Positions 11,140 to 23,993 of a DNA stretch of 64,000 nt are shown piece after piece. The notes beneath the pieces are model-generated. The model was not told the origin of the DNA. It made no database searches and saw nothing but the letters and a program-made list of their open reading frames with translations. The translations under genes were made by a program, and so were the position numbers. Location of the stretch: positions 54,696,526-54,760,525 of the forward strand of contig CM028382.1 in the NCBI GenBank assembly GCA_013146195.2, read 5' to 3'. Each line of letters begins with the position of its first letter. The first letter of the stretch is position 1. The DNA is from Codonopsis lanceolata (taxonomy: Eukaryota > Streptophyta > Magnoliopsida > Asterales > Campanulaceae).

Positions 11140-12060
11140 CAAAGACATACCGGTACACAGACGGTGGCTGCTCAAGACACATGACAGGGAAGCGAGAGTC
11201 TTCTGAATAAGCTGAAGCCAAAGGACCCATGTTATTTTCGGAGACAATGCAAGAGGAAAGACAATTGGATATGGCTCAATCACTAGAGAAGTCTCTCCAT
11301 CAACAAAGTTTCTCAGTGAGTGGCTTAAAGCACAACTTACGAGCATATCCCAGTGCGACAAAGGATTACTATGCCAATTCAACTCAACCGATGCCTCATC
11401 AAAAGTGAATCTGCTCTATCTTGCGGCAATAGACAAAGGCGTCTATGTCGTGGACTTAAATCTTCTAGGGAGATTCTCAAACCTTTGCCTAGTAGCTAAC
11501 AACGTTCGTGACAACGATTGGCTATAGCGTCTCGATCACCTCAACTTCAAGCACCTCTCAAGCTCTCAAAGATGGGCTTGTCGAGGTCTACCTACGATGT
11601 CTGCCGACCATGACGAAGTTGTAAAGCTTGCCAACTAGGAAAACTTTCCAAGTCTTCCTTCAAAAGAAATGTCTTGTCAACAAGCAGACCTCTTCAACTT
11701 TGCATATGGATCTCTTTGGACCAATCACAACAGTTAGTATTTACGGAGACAAGTATACACTTGTTAGTTGGCTGACTACTCTAGATTCACTGGATTGAAA
11801 CAATGACATCAAAAGATGAGGCGTATGATCTAGTCACGCTCTTTTCGGAAGACTTCAAACTCAAAGCTTGAAGACATTAGTGACATAAGATCGGACAATG
11901 GCAGAATTCAAGAACAATGGTGTAGAAAAATCTTGCGATGACCACGGGATCGGCCACAACTTCTCTGCTTGCCGGTGCTCCTAAGCAAAATGGGTAGGTG
12001 AGCGGAAGAAACAGAACACTAATCGGCGGCAAAGAACTATCTTTGGCGAGAAGCTAAACT
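11140..12060 (+). pseudogene. Copia A protease and integrase remnants
   Basis: The protease active site is recognisable at 11154-11189 as D-G-G-C-S-R-H-M-T-G (family form D-S-G-C), in a frame broken on both sides. GAG-pre-integrase sequence (RLDHLNFKHL) is near 11540. The integrase core begins near 11700 with HMDLFGPITT, whose Asp is the first catalytic acid, and the second acid lies in RSDNG near 11893. The remainder is frameshifted in almost every 100 bp. It cannot give an active integrase. Confidence 0.75.
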
Positions 12061-12245
12061 TCAAGCAACTTATAGGCGGGGAAGCGAGTCAAAATCTGCA
12101 TGTTTTACTCAAAAAAAGATCCACTGGTACAAATACGGCATCTACTTCCCTCCTTATCGAGCGGCAGCTGCCGGACCCCTCCGATGCAGCTAACCCTTCA
12201 CCCCGGCGGACTGAACTCTACTGGGGTACCGGTTCAACTCTTACA

Positions 12246-14077
12246 TTGACCCAGAACCCATCTCTTGTTTTACCCCAACACCTTTCACGGATCACTCATC
12301 CTTCTTGTTCACGAGAAAATGAAGGTTTTGAAGATCTATCTCTTGAACCAGATTTTGGTGAATCTCCTTCTCAACCTACTCCGGAATTCTTAAGGGAAGA
12401 ACCCACGAGAAGTGATCTTCCTCCAACCATTATTGAAACAAGAGATCATCCTATTTCTCAAATCATTGGTGATCTCAACACAGGAGTTCGTACGAGAAAT
12501 AAAGTTCGAGAAGAGACTATGTTTGCATATGCATTCGTATCTGAACTCGAGCCAAAGAAGATTGATGAAGCTATTGAAGATCATAACTGGATTGAAGCTA
12601 TGCAAGAAGAGCTGAACCAGTTTGAAAGATGCAAGGTGTGGAGCTTAGTTCAAAGGCCGACTGATCATCCAGTCATCGGCACCAAATGGGTTTTCAGAAA
12701 CAAAAGAGATGAAGATGGAAATGTCACCAGAAATAAAGCTAGACTGGTTGCTCAAGGCTACCGACAGGAAGAAGGAATTGACTTCGATGAAACATTTGCT
12801 CCTGTTGCTAGATTAGAGGCAATCAGACTCTTTCTAGCTTATGCCTCGTTCATGGACTTCAAAGTGTATCAGATGGATGTAAAGAGTGCCTTTCTGAATG
12901 GTGATCTTCAAGAAACTGTATACGTGGAACAGCCTCCAGGATTTGTCATTTCAGACAAACTGGATCACGTCTACCGACTCAAGAAAGCTCTCTATGGCCT
13001 GAAGCAAGCTCCCAGAGCTTGGTATGAAACTCTATCCAAGTTCTTAATAGAACAAGGATTCGTGAGAGGAAGGATAGACACTACCTTATTCATCCTCAAG
13101 CACAAGGTCATTCTCTTCTGGTACAAATCTATGTGGACGATATCATCTTTGGATCAACTAACCAAAGCCTGTGTAAAAGATTCGAGAAGCTGATGCAAAG
13201 CAAGTTCGAGATGAGCATGATGGGTGAACTTACCTACTTTCTAGGACTGCAGATTCAACAGACTTCCGACGGAATCTTCATCAGCCAAACCAAATATGCA
13301 AAGGAACTAATCAAGAAATTTGGTCTTGATTCAGCTAAAGGATTTGAGACTCCAATGTCTACCGACTGCCATCTTGACAAAGATGAAAAGGGAAAGCAAG
13401 AGAACATGACCAAATACCGAGGAATCATAGGTTCACTTCTTTACCTTACTGCTAGTAGACCTGACATTATGTTTGCTGTTTGTGTTTGTGCAAGATTTCA
13501 GGCAGATCCAAAGGAATCACATTTGCTTGCTGCCAAACGTATCATCAGATATGTTTCAAGAACAACAAATCTAGGCATCTGGTATTCCAAACACAACAAT
13601 TTCGATCTAGTTGGATACTCAGATGCAGATTATGCAGCTTGCAAAGTGAGCAGAAGAAGCACCAGTGGGACTTGTCAATTCCTTGGAAATAGACTTGTCT
13701 CATGGTCTTGCAAGAAACAAGGATCAGTTGCAAACTCAACCACAGAAGCTGAATACATTGCTGCAAGCAGCTGTTGCTCTCAACTCCTATGGATGAAGCA
13801 ACAACTAGTGGACTACAACATCAAGACTGCAAATTGTCCAATTATGTGTGACAACACATCAGCAATTTCAGTCTCCAAAAATCCAGTGATGCACTCCAAG
13901 ACAAAGCACATTGATATCCGTTATCACTTCCTCAAAGATCATGTGGAGAAAGGTAACATCAGTCTGGAATATGTTCCAACTGAGCATCAATTAGCTGACA
14001 TTCTCACAAAGCCACTGGATGCCACCAGGTTTGCTTATTTAAGGAGAAATCTTGGTATGATTGATCCTACTGCTTAA
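12246..14077 (+). pseudogene. Copia A reverse transcriptase-RNase H
   Basis: Copies element RNA into DNA and degrades the RNA strand. It is in two overlapping frames, 12246-13193 and 13133-14077. The first has the RVT_2 hallmarks KARLVAQGYRQEEGIDF, ETFAPVARLEAIR, DVKSAFLNG and ALYGLKQAPRAWY. The second opens just before the YVDD catalytic loop (Y-V-D-D-I-I-F-G-S near 13128) and continues through RNase H (GYSDADYA, STTEAEYIA, MCDNTSAI, KHIDIRYHF, ADILTKPL) to a TAA stop at 14077. A +1 insertion near 13110, just before YVDD, is the only break seen. It is the best-preserved part of this element. Confidence 0.9.
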
Positions 14078-14437
14078 TTTCAAAGTTTTATTACTTTTCT
14101 TTCATACCGGTAGACTTAGTTTTAGGCTGACCGGAAGACGTAAGTTTCCCTTTAGCGGAAGACTTAAAGGTTAGTATTCTTACTTAGTCTATTTTTTTAT
14201 TAAAGAGGTTTCTAAAGCAATAAAGGGGGTCAAGGATAAAATTTGGTACTTAGAAAATATCTTAAGTTCCCGCTTTTGCGCTAAAATTTTCTCGCCTTTA
14301 AATAGACCTTGAACCGCCTTTTGCAAAACTTTACGGAACCCCTTTGATAAAATATTTCTCTCTCTATTCATACTCTCTCTGTGCAACTGCTTTCTGTATT
14401 CCCAAATCTTCTTGTTTCTTCTTCTCGTCAAACATCA

Positions 14438-14524
14438 ATGGCAAAAACTTCAAAATCAAGCGTGACGACAGGAAAGTATTAGACCCCGAGACAGACATTC
14501 CACCAAGCTTGGATGTGTCAACCC
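14438..14524 (+). pseudogene. Start of an extra ORF after Copia pol (cut by gap)
   Basis: MAKTSKSSVTTGK begins 360 bp after the pol stop. A frameshift follows (TAG), with ETDIPPSLDVST in another frame up to the N run. The leader 14100-14437 is conserved in the minus-strand relative, where a ~3-kb decayed ORF region occupies the same place. Sireviruses carry an envelope-like gene in this position; the function here is unknown. Confidence 0.45.
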
Positions 14525-14624
14525 NNNNNNNNNNNNNNNNNNNNNNNNNNNNNNNNNNNNNNNNNNNNNNNNNNNNNNNNNNNNNNNNNNNNNNNNNNNN
14601 NNNNNNNNNNNNNNNNNNNNNNNN
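14525..14624. other. Assembly gap 1 (100 N)
   Basis: Exactly 100 N, a conventional placeholder. The missing sequence should include at least the rest of Copia A's extra ORF and its 3' LTR, about 3 kb or more. Confidence 0.95.
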
Positions 14625-15076
14625 AAAACAAAAGTATATATATCTTCTATTAAAATAATAATAGTAAGTCTTTTATATAATCTAAAAATAATTAAAAATC
14701 AACATCATTTTTAACCAATGTGAGATCTTCTATTGGTAATAATTGTAGAAGTCTTTTATCAAAAACTTTAAAACCAACATCTTTTTAACAAATGTATATA
14801 TATCTTCAATTAGTAATTAATAATAGTATTTTTAATACATACATCAATTTCTAACCAATGTGTGATATATCTCTTCTATTGGTAATAATAGTAGAATATT
14901 TTGTAACCATGTGAGATATATTTCTAGTAAAAGTGAAAACTTTTTAATCTAGACTTTAAAATCTAACATTTTTTTTAAACAATGTGTTATACATCTCTCT
15001 TTATTGGTAATTAATAATATAAAACTCAACATCATTTCAGCCAATGAGATATATAATTCTATTGGTAATATATAAA

Positions 15077-15136
<60 letters not shown>

Positions 15137-16394
15137 TATATATATGTGTTTGGGTGAGGAGCACTATGGCTGCACCACCTCACCCTCACCTTGAATAAAT
15201 CTTAATTTAAGACATCCATGTGGAAGGTGACTTTTAAAATCAAATATCACTTTCCAACCAATGGATACATTTCTTCTATTGGTACTTAATAATAGAATTT
15301 TTAAAACCAACATCAATTTCAACAAATGTGGGATACATCTTCTACTATTGTTGAAAAATTAGTGTTTTTAGTGAAAGAAATTGTGCAACTTGAGGCACAA
15401 TTTCTTTACGTGTCATTTGTTTGTTGGCGAATGTAATTGCGCAAATGTGTTCTACTCGGTGAGAGCATCAAAATGATATATTTATTTGTCCAAATCGAGT
15501 TTTGGATGAATAAGATATCAAGAGTTAAAGTATAATACTTATTAAAAATTAGTGTTTTTAGTGAAAGAAATTATGCAACTTGAGGCACAAATTTCTTTAC
15601 GTGTCATTTGTTTGTTGACAAAAGTAATTGTGCAAATGTGTTCTACTCGTCAAAAACATCGAAATGATATATTTATTTGTCCAAATCAAGTTTTGGATGA
15701 ATAAGATATCAAAGCTTAAAGTATGATGTTAAAAGTGAGTCATTAGAAGTAATATCTAACCTTGAAGAGTTTTATCCCACATTGGTTAGAAGTAATGTTA
15801 GTTGTAAATTTTTTAAATATAAGTCTTCTACTATTGACAATAGAAGAAGTTATATATACTAATACTAATACCCTTTATCATATTGATTATTATTATGTAT
15901 TATTATTAGCTAATGGTTAGAAAACCAAAAGTATATATATCTTATATTGCTAATAATAGTAAGTCTTTTATATAATCTAAAATAATTAAAAATCAATATC
16001 ATTTTTTAACCAATGTGAATATACATCTTCTATTGTAATAATTGTAGAAGTTTTTAACAAAAACTTTGAAAACCAACATCACTTTATAACAAATGTATGA
16101 TACATCTTTTCAATTAGTAATTAATAATAGTATTTTTAATACAAACATCAATTTCTAACCAATGTTTAATATATCTCTTCTATTGGTAATAATAGTAGAA
16201 TATTTTGTAACCATGTGAGATATATATATATCTCTTGTAAAAGTGAAAGTCTTTAGTCTAAAGACTTTAAGATCTAACATTTTCTTTTTAAACAATGTGT
16301 TATACATCTCTTTATTGGTAATAATATAAAATAATTTAAACTCAACATCATTTTCTAGCCAATGTGAGATATACATCTTCTATTGGTAATAATA

Positions 16395-16445
<51 letters not shown>
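14625..16445. repeat. Palindromic minisatellite array with (TA)n tracts
   Basis: Many copies of a ~95-130-bp unit containing AACCAATGTGnGATAnATCT and TCTTCTATTGGTAATAATAG, so each unit has ACCAAT/ATTGGT inverted arms. A larger period of about 1.29 kb is visible: 14630 onward repeats at 15920 onward. A second unit of ~190 bp starting ATTAGTGTTTTTAGTGAAAG occurs at about 15358 and 15547. (TA)n runs from about 15078 to 15146, followed by a GGTGAGGAGCACTATGG terminus. Confidence 0.75.
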
Positions 16446-16450
<5 letters not shown>

Positions 16451-17566
16451 TATATATATATGGTGAGGAGCACTATGGTTGTGCTCACCTCACCACCTTT
16501 GAATAAATCTTCATTCTAAAGCATCCATGTGGAAGCTTTAAAAACTTTTGGTTTTCTAGTGACTTTGAAATTCAACATCACTTTCCAACCAATGTATGAT
16601 ACATTTCTTCTATTGGTACTTAATAATAGAATTTTTAAAACCAACATCAATTTCTAACCAATGTGGGATACATCTCTTCTATTGTTGAAAAATTAGTGTT
16701 TTTAGTGAAAGAAATTGTGCAACTTGAGGCACGAATTTCTTTACGTGTCATTTGTTTGTTACGAAGGTAATTGCGCAAATGTTCTACTCGATGAGGGCAT
16801 CAAAATGATATATTTATTTGTCCAAATCGAGTTTTGAATAATAAGATATCAAGACTTAAAGTATAATATTTGTTAAAAAAATTAGTGTTTTTAGTGAGAG
16901 AAATTGAGCAACTTGAGGCACAAATTTCTTTATGTGTCATTTGTTTGTTGGAAATGTAATTGCGCAAATGTGTTCTACTTCGAGAGCATCGAAATGATAT
17001 ATTTATTTGTCAAAATCGAGTTTTGAATAAGATATCAAAAGGTTAAAGTATGATCAACTTGAAGATTATAATTGGTTACTTATTAAAAAAAAAATTAGTG
17101 TTTTTAGTGAAAGAAATTGTGCAACTTGAGACACAAATTTCTTTACGTGTCATTTGTTTGTTGACAAAAGTAATGTGAATGTGTTCTACTCGGCAAGAAC
17201 ATCGAAATGATATATTTATTTGTCCAAATCAAGTTTTGGATGAATAAGATATCAAAGGTTAAAGTATGGTGTTAAAAGTGAGTCATTAGAAGTAACATCT
17301 CACCTTGAAGAGTTTTATCCCACATTGGTTAGAAGTAATGTTAGTTGTAAAAGTTTTTTAATATAAGTCTTCTACTATTGACAATAGAAGAAGTTATATC
17401 TATTGTTATATATAGCTATATGATAATACCCCTTATCATATTGAATATTAATAGATATTATTAATAGGTAATGGTTGGAAAATAAAAAGTCTTACATGGA
17501 TGCCTAAGAATCAATATTTATCTAAAGTGGGTGAGGTGGCACAACCATAGTGCTCTTCACCAACTT

Positions 17567-17567
<1 letters not shown>
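16446..17567. mobile_element. Non-coding DNA element with inverted ends inside (TA)n
   Basis: Left end AAAGTT, (TA)5, then GGTGAGGAGCACTATGGTTG. Right end, read inward on the other strand, is AAAGTTGGTGAAGAGCACTA. The inverted match continues for ~90 bp, including CATCCATGT in both arms. Both sides are long (TA)n tracts (about 16397-16445 and 17570-17623). The interior has three ~195-bp ATTAGTGTTTTTAGTG units and no ORF. Elements that target (TA)n, such as rice Micron, have this look; family identity is inferred. Confidence 0.6.

Positions 17568-17623
<56 letters not shown>
17568..17623. repeat. (TA)n microsatellite
   Basis: Nearly uninterrupted TA dinucleotides on the right side of the inverted-end element. 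Confidence 0.95.
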
Positions 17624-17626
<3 letters not shown>

Positions 17627-17864
17627 TTTGAGCCGTTTGGGCTTGGTAGCTCACTACCATAATTTCATAAAAAGTGTGAAGGTTAACTTTTTTACATTTT
17701 AATATGAAAAGATTAACTTTAGATTTTATGAATTGAATAATTTTGTTGGGATCATTCTTTAAAGAAATTTTTGAAGGGGCTTTTATATTGAATAGTAATA
17801 TTGTTGATGAAAATTATGATGATGATGATGATGATGAGAATAATAAAAAATAATAATAATAAAA

Positions 17865-17899
<35 letters not shown>

Positions 17900-19224
17900 T
17901 AATATTATCATTTTCATAAATGAAAGGAAATATAAGTTTCTATCCAAGAGAATCTTTTAACATAACGACGTACGCAGACACGTTATGTTTTGGACTTTTT
18001 GATATTCTTATTTTTTAATTTTGGAATTTTATGGATACAAAAATTATTTTTGAGATTTTTTAGATATGAGAATTATTTAAGGGGGGGGGGCTATTTGGTA
18101 TTTTTCAAAATATTTACGTTGAATATTATTTTCATCTTATCAATGATAAAATATATGCTGGTCTTAATTTATGTAATTCATAACATAAATTAAAGAAGGG
18201 AGTATTTTATTAATCTATAAATCTTAAGTTTACATACTCCATGTAATTCATAACATAAAAAAAAACTATGATTGAAAAATCTAAAAATTAAGAGATACTC
18301 CTTCCGTTCCACCCCCATTTGAAAAGTCTAATTATTAACGAGATATATTAATATCATTGAAGTTAGACATAATTACAAAAAATATTTCATTATGAGCAAT
18401 TTGCTTACAAGGGGTGAACAATTTTTTTTTTCAAAATTGGATAAGACCAATAGAACCAGACCAAACCAATAAAAAATTGGACCGAACTAATTTATTGGTT
18501 TGATTCTGGTTCTGAATTTTTATAAAACCGGATAATTGATTCGGTCTCAGTTTTCATACAAATACGTTGGTTCTAGAACCAGACCAGACGAATACTTTTA
18601 TTATTAATAATGCAATTCTATATGTATATTAATAAATTAATATTAACCTAAACTTAAGTATAAATAGTAAATTTATATTTCTTTCTTTTTGGGCCATGAA
18701 CATGCATGAACATTAATATGGCTTTTAGCATGAATTTATCTAGTGTAATCTTCGAAAATACCATGTCTAATTATGTTGCTGATATCTGTACATTTTATTT
18801 TAAGTATATATATAAGAAACTTCATTAATTTTATGAGAAAATTTATTAAATTTTTACTTTTTATTTTCAATATAATTAAGAAATTTCATTAATTTCACAA
18901 GAATCATTAGACAACTCATAGTTAGACCTAAGATTACTAATTTGTTTGTATTAAGTAGTTAATAACCGAAATATTGGTTCGGTTATGGTTATCATAAATT
19001 TTAGTGGGTTCAGGATCAGACCAAAGTATTGGTTATCATACATATTGAGTTGGTTCTGGTTTTGAATTTTTAAAAATTTAGAGTATTGGTCTAGTTTTTA
19101 TTTTTTATTTTCAGCAAAAACTTGACCAAACAAAACCATGATCATCCCAACTTACAACATAAGTTGAGGGTAAAGATAAAATGTTATAGAAATTATAAGC
19201 ATATATTTTTTTTAAAGTGCACGT
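17624..19224. other. AT-rich non-coding stretch with microsatellites
   Basis: Holds (GAT)n at about 17818-17837, (TAA)n at about 17850-17905, a run of nine or more G near 18081, and a small hairpin near 18440-18515 built from AACCAGACCAAACCAATA and its near complement. A related set of TTGGTTCGGTTATGGTT words appears at 18970-19100. No gene is recognisable; this may be remains of a hAT-like or other non-coding element. Confidence 0.5.
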
Positions 19225-19288
19225 AAACTTTCTCTCTCTAAGCCTTTCTCTCTCTAGAAAACCCTAATAGGCTGCGTTGTTTTTTCTC

Positions 19289-19752
19289 ATGGCGGCTGCC
19301 ATGGAGGCTCCGCCCCCTTCTGCCCCACCGGACTCTTTTCCGGCCTCACACCTCCTCCTAAATCTTTTGCTGAAGCCTTAGCTTCTCCTTCCAGTTCGCC
19401 CTCTCCTCTTTCTTTCCTTTTCCCTCCTTCCTCTCACAAGGGAGAGCCGACCCTTAAGCTTTCTGATGATGTTGTCCAGCATTTAGTCGCCCCTTTTAAG
19501 CACACGTTGATTGGAAAATTCTCTCATGGTCGTCCGTCAATGGAGGCTACAAAGAAGGCTTTTCACACGTTTGGTTTGAAAGTGGGTTTTACAGTTGGTC
19601 ACTTCGATGCTAAACATATCATTATTCAAGTCCAACACGACGGGGATTATCAGAGGTTATGAATTAAGGATCATTGGTACTTAGGAAGGTTCCCTATGAG
19701 AGTTCTAAAGTGGACTCCAGATTTCCGGCCAGCTGTTGAAAGCCCCCTTGTT
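19289..19752 (+). pseudogene. LINE B ORF1, N-terminal part
   Basis: The RNA-binding partner protein of the LINE. The first ATG (MAAAMEAPPPSAPP) is at 19289. After a frameshift near 19350, the coding frame reads FAEALASPSSSPSPLSF, then DUF4283-type sequence (HTLIGKFSHGRPS, HDGDYQRL, PMRVLKWTPDFRPAVESPLV), with an in-frame stop near 19660. It stops abruptly at the LINE A poly(A) end, and the remaining ORF1 resumes near 25826 (WFALPNLPIHLF). Confidence 0.75.
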
Positions 19753-19930
19753 CTTTTTTTTTTTTTTAGAAAGCAGGGCGGCACCTGCGGATTATTTATT
19801 AAAATAAGAAAAAAGTACAAACTTGAGGGGGACAACCAGCCTTACTCGATATAGGGGGGACAAAGGAGCCTGACCTCGAACGGGAAATACAAGGAGAGAA
19901 ACCAAAGGAAAAGAAAACATTACAAAACAA

Positions 19931-22900
19931 CTATCTAGCCCGACTATGTCTTTTGGCCTTGCCTGGAAGGTCCACAGTAGAATCCAAAATTTTAGAGTCC
20001 CTATGAATGTATGCTAAACTAGCCAAGAAATCCGCCACGCTATTCTGTTCTTTATAGAAATGAGACAGACGGAAGAAACGAGAAAGAATATTGCAACTTC
20101 TGAGATCATAAACATGTTGTCAAGGGAACCTATGATTGTTTAGCAACACCTTTATAGCAACCAAAGAATCAGATTCCACGTCTACGTCAACCAACCCCAA
20201 GGAATGACACAACTGCATACCATCTCTAAAGGCCACAATCTCAGCTCACATGTTAGTTCCGGAACCATAAAAGGATGAAAAAGCATCCACTAACGAACCA
20301 GATTCATCGCGAATAATCCCTCCACCGGAACATAAACCACCCCGAGCTGAGCCATCCGTGTTAAGCTTATATCTGCCCGAAGACGGAGGAGACCATTTGA
20401 GCCATAAACCTTTTTTAACCTCAATGCGCTGAACCGGGATTGCAGCAGCCATCAAAACCATTTCAGCTCCATGCGACATTTGAGACTTTGGATTATAAAT
20501 GAAAGCCATTTCTCTAAGAACACACATAACCCGAGAAAAGATTTTATCCACCTCCATTGGCACTCCTTCAAAATATGCAGTGCATCGGGCCTTCCAAATC
20601 TCCCAACACATGACCATGAAAGCTCCCAGACGACAAGCCACGGATTGACGGCGGAGAGACCCTTTAGACCATATGCCGAACAGGTGAGACAAACTGGAAC
20701 CAGAACATCGAACACCAAAGGTCTGAGCAAGACGCAACCAAAGGGCTTGAGCTGATTCAGACTGAACAAAAAGGTGATGAACAGATTCTTGGCAGGGATT
20801 CTCTACACATCATCTACATTTAGAGACCACCTGAACATGCCTTGACTGAATATTTAAGTCCACCGAGATAGCATTGTGAAACAACTTCCATATAAAACAA
20901 CTAATTTTTAGAGGGATCCAAGGTTGCCAAATCTTTTTAGCCCTACTCAAAACCGAATGTTTCAGCCGAAAGTGATTCCAGAAGTTAGCAGCTTTAAAAT
21001 CTCCCGACGTCGACAGAGAACAAATAAGCTTATCCGGCTCATCATCAACACAAACAATCAATTTAATACTATCATGCAGATCGGGATCCACCAAAGGAGC
21101 TAAATCCATAAAATTACTTAAACCATCTCGAACCGATAAATTACGATCCATTGGGAGGGGGCCACCTAAACGAACACCTCACCAATTAGAGTCCCAAAAA
21201 GAAATTCTACCATGCCCAACTATCCATCGACTACATTGTTGAACTCTCCACATTTGACCCATTATAGCACTCCAAGGTCTCGAGGCAGCCATATGAATAT
21301 TAAAACCTGAATCACCCCCATATTTGGTCCAGCAGAACCGAGCCCATAGACTTGTACCTTGCATGGCGCTCTAAGCCAATTTTGCATGCAAAGATTCCAT
21401 GATATCCAAGAGAGATCGAATGCCCAAACCCCCTTCCTCTAAAGGCTGGCAAATCTTTCCCCAAGCTAACCAATGAATGCGAGAATCCCCATTAGATCCC
21501 CATAAAAAATTAGCCATTTTCATCTCAATGCGATGAAGAACCGAAGACGGGAACGGGATGGCAGCCAAAGCATAAATCGGTATACTGCAAAGGATAGACT
21601 TAACAAGGGTAAGTTTAGCTCCGAAGGACATAAGACGAGCTCCCCACCCAGTAATGCGCCTAGAGATCCGATTCTCATAGTCCTCGAAGTAACTTCTTCG
21701 AGCTCGACTCTTAAAAAGTGGAAGACCAAGATACTTCATAGGCCACACTCTGTGAGAACAACCTGACCATTCTTCAATCTGAGCAATCTTCCTACCCGAG
21801 CATTTTTTAGAAACAAAGAAACCACTCTTTTGAATATTAACAAGCTGCCCCGAACTCTGCTCATAACACGACAAAACTTTCCGTAAACCAAAAATAGAGG
21901 CTTTACCCGCGTTGCAAAAGAGCAGCATGTCATCAGCATAAAGCAGGTGCGAAATAACTATATCCCCACTGCCATGATGAAACTGTTTAATCCCCCCTTC
22001 ACGGACAGTCTTATTAATATTGTACGTAAAAACTTCCTGAGCCAAGATAAACAACATGGGAGATAATGGGTCTCCCTGTCGAACACCACGGTGAGATTTA
22101 AAAAAGCCAAAATTCTCACCGTTAATGCGAAGCGAATACCATACACTGTTAATGAGATTTTGAATTAAAGTACAAACCTCCTTACTAAAACCATGAGCAC
22201 CCAACGCCCGATCCAAAAAATCCCACTCTAAGCGATAGTACGCCTTAGACATGTCCAATTTGAAGACTGCGTTTCAATCTCTGACCTTTTTATCTATCCT
22301 TTGGACCAGTTCGTGAGCCAGCAGAATATTCTCCTGAATACTCCTGCCTTTAACAAAATCAGCTTGCTCATGCGAAATCAGACGAGGAAGAAGATGAGAA
22401 AGCTGATTAGTTAAAATGCGCGATAATATTTTGCAGGAAAAATTGCAAAGACTTATAGGCCGTAAATCCCCAAACCCATTTGGATCTGGAACTTTGGGAA
22501 TTAGAACCAAAGCTGTGGAAACCATACCCCTATGCAAAATTTTACCATTGAAAAATTCACGAACTGCACCACAGACCTCTGGCTTAATGATCTCCCAACA
22601 TCCCTGATAAAACCAACCTGTAAATCCATCCGTCCCTGGCGCACTATCTGGATTAAGCCCTTTAACAGCATCCCAGACTTCGTCTTCAGAGGGCTGTGAA
22701 CTAAGAAAATTATTTTCCTCCATTGTGACTTTATTCGGAAACCCTTCAAATAAAGAATCATCCACCATATGATTAGTCGAAGAAAAAACTGAAGAAAAAT
22801 AATCCACTGCCATCGGCCCAACCTTCGTAATATCATCACTTACTGTACCTCTTCCAATCTGACCGAACAGAATTATGATGAAACCTGTCTTTAATACTTG

Positions 22901-23983
22901 CATGAAAAAAGGTTGAATTCCTATCCCCCTCCCTCAACCATTGATGCCGAGACTTTGTAACAAGAAACTCCTCATCCCACTTTAGAAGCTGCCAAAGCTG
23001 TTTGCGAGCTGCTGTTAAGGTATCCATAACAGCGGCATCAGCCCCTTGCTGCATATCAACCTCTAAGCGAAGGATATCATCTTGAACACGCTCTATGTTG
23101 CGTTGCACATGGCCAAAGACGTTCCAGTTCCAAATCTTCAAAGCACCTCGGAGCAGCTGCAGTTTCCGAAACAAAATGTCCATAGCGAACCGTCAACATG
23201 GATCTGCCATTGATTCCTAACGAAAGTGATAAAATCTGGATGATCTAACCATATTCGCAAAAACTTAAAACCACCTCCTTTTTTTTCAGTATCCCGAAAA
23301 TCTAGAATCAAAGGAACATGATCAGAATTAGACCTAGCTAGATGACGAACCCGCAAACGAGGACACAAAGATTTAAACAGACCATTAATAAGAATTTTGT
23401 CCAGCCTTTTCCATATCCTATGCCCATCTCCTTGGTTGTTACACCACGTAAATCGACTACCTTCATATCCCGCATCATCCAATCCGTCTTTCAACATGAA
23501 ATCATTAAACTCCTCCATTTCATTAATGATGCACGGAGCACCCCCAAGCTTTTCAGAAGAAATAGAAATAACATTAAAATCCCCCCCGACAAACCACGGA
23601 TCATTACATCTGGACGAAAAATACTCCAAGTCCGCCGAAAGATTCCGCCGACCCTCCATAGAGCATTTAGCATAAACAAAAGAAGCCAAGCATTTAATAT
23701 CAGACTCCATATGAATAGAAACTGTAATAAATTGATCTGAGCATTCCACCAAATCTACTCTAACATTACTATGCCAAAATAACCAAATATGACTATTTTC
23801 TGGGTTCCCATGCATGCAGCCATCAAATTTCAGTTTTCGACAAATATTAGAAATTCTATCTCCTTTAAGTTTTGGCTCCAAAATTGTACAAACAAAAGGT
23901 TTATTCTGACGTTTTAACTGACGAAGATATCGTCTAGTCGCTTTGTTTCCAATACCCCGAGCATTCCAAATAAGTATCGACAT
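19931..23983 (-). pseudogene. LINE A ORF2: endonuclease-reverse transcriptase-RNase H
   Basis: Nicks target DNA and reverse-transcribes the element. ORF2 starts at 23983 (MSILIWNARGIGNKATRR), 10 nt after the ORF1 stop. The AP-endonuclease domain spans 23983-23190 (WNARGIGN, VGGDFNVIS, SNSDHVPL). RT spans 22903-21371 with LIPKVPDPNGFGDLRPISL, RQGDPLSPMLF and the catalytic YADD (about 21940-21929). A zf-RVT region lies at 21364-20740, and RNase H at 20400-19931 has LNTDGSARGGL. Frameshifts occur near 23190 and 22900, there is a stop near 22265, and a TGA at about 20244 lies inside RNase H. Confidence 0.88.
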
Positions 23984-23993
23984 AAATAAACGA

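Larger units (their letters stand above)
8163..14524 (+). mobile_element. Copia retrotransposon A (decayed, Sirevirus-like layout)
   Basis: A Ty1/copia element reading rightward: truncated 5' LTR, primer-binding site for initiator Met tRNA, gag, protease, integrase, reverse transcriptase-RNase H, then the start of an extra ORF after pol that is cut by the assembly gap. The copia order (integrase before RT) is clear. Gag to integrase are broken by many small indels, while RT-RNase H has one frameshift. LTR and 3' sequences match the minus-strand element at 41248-46712 at roughly 85-90 percent by eye. Confidence 0.9.

Noticed and set aside
14949..15164. ORF with alternating Ile-Tyr
   Set aside because: Translation of a (TA)n microsatellite.
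14625..17470. CRISPR-like regular repeats
   Set aside because: The units are long, diverged, palindromic and tandem without unique spacers, in eukaryotic DNA; they are a minisatellite/transposon structure.
19257..19273. Telomere-like AAACCCTAA
   Set aside because: A single copy in a LINE 5' leader, not a telomeric array; it is a common plant promoter box.
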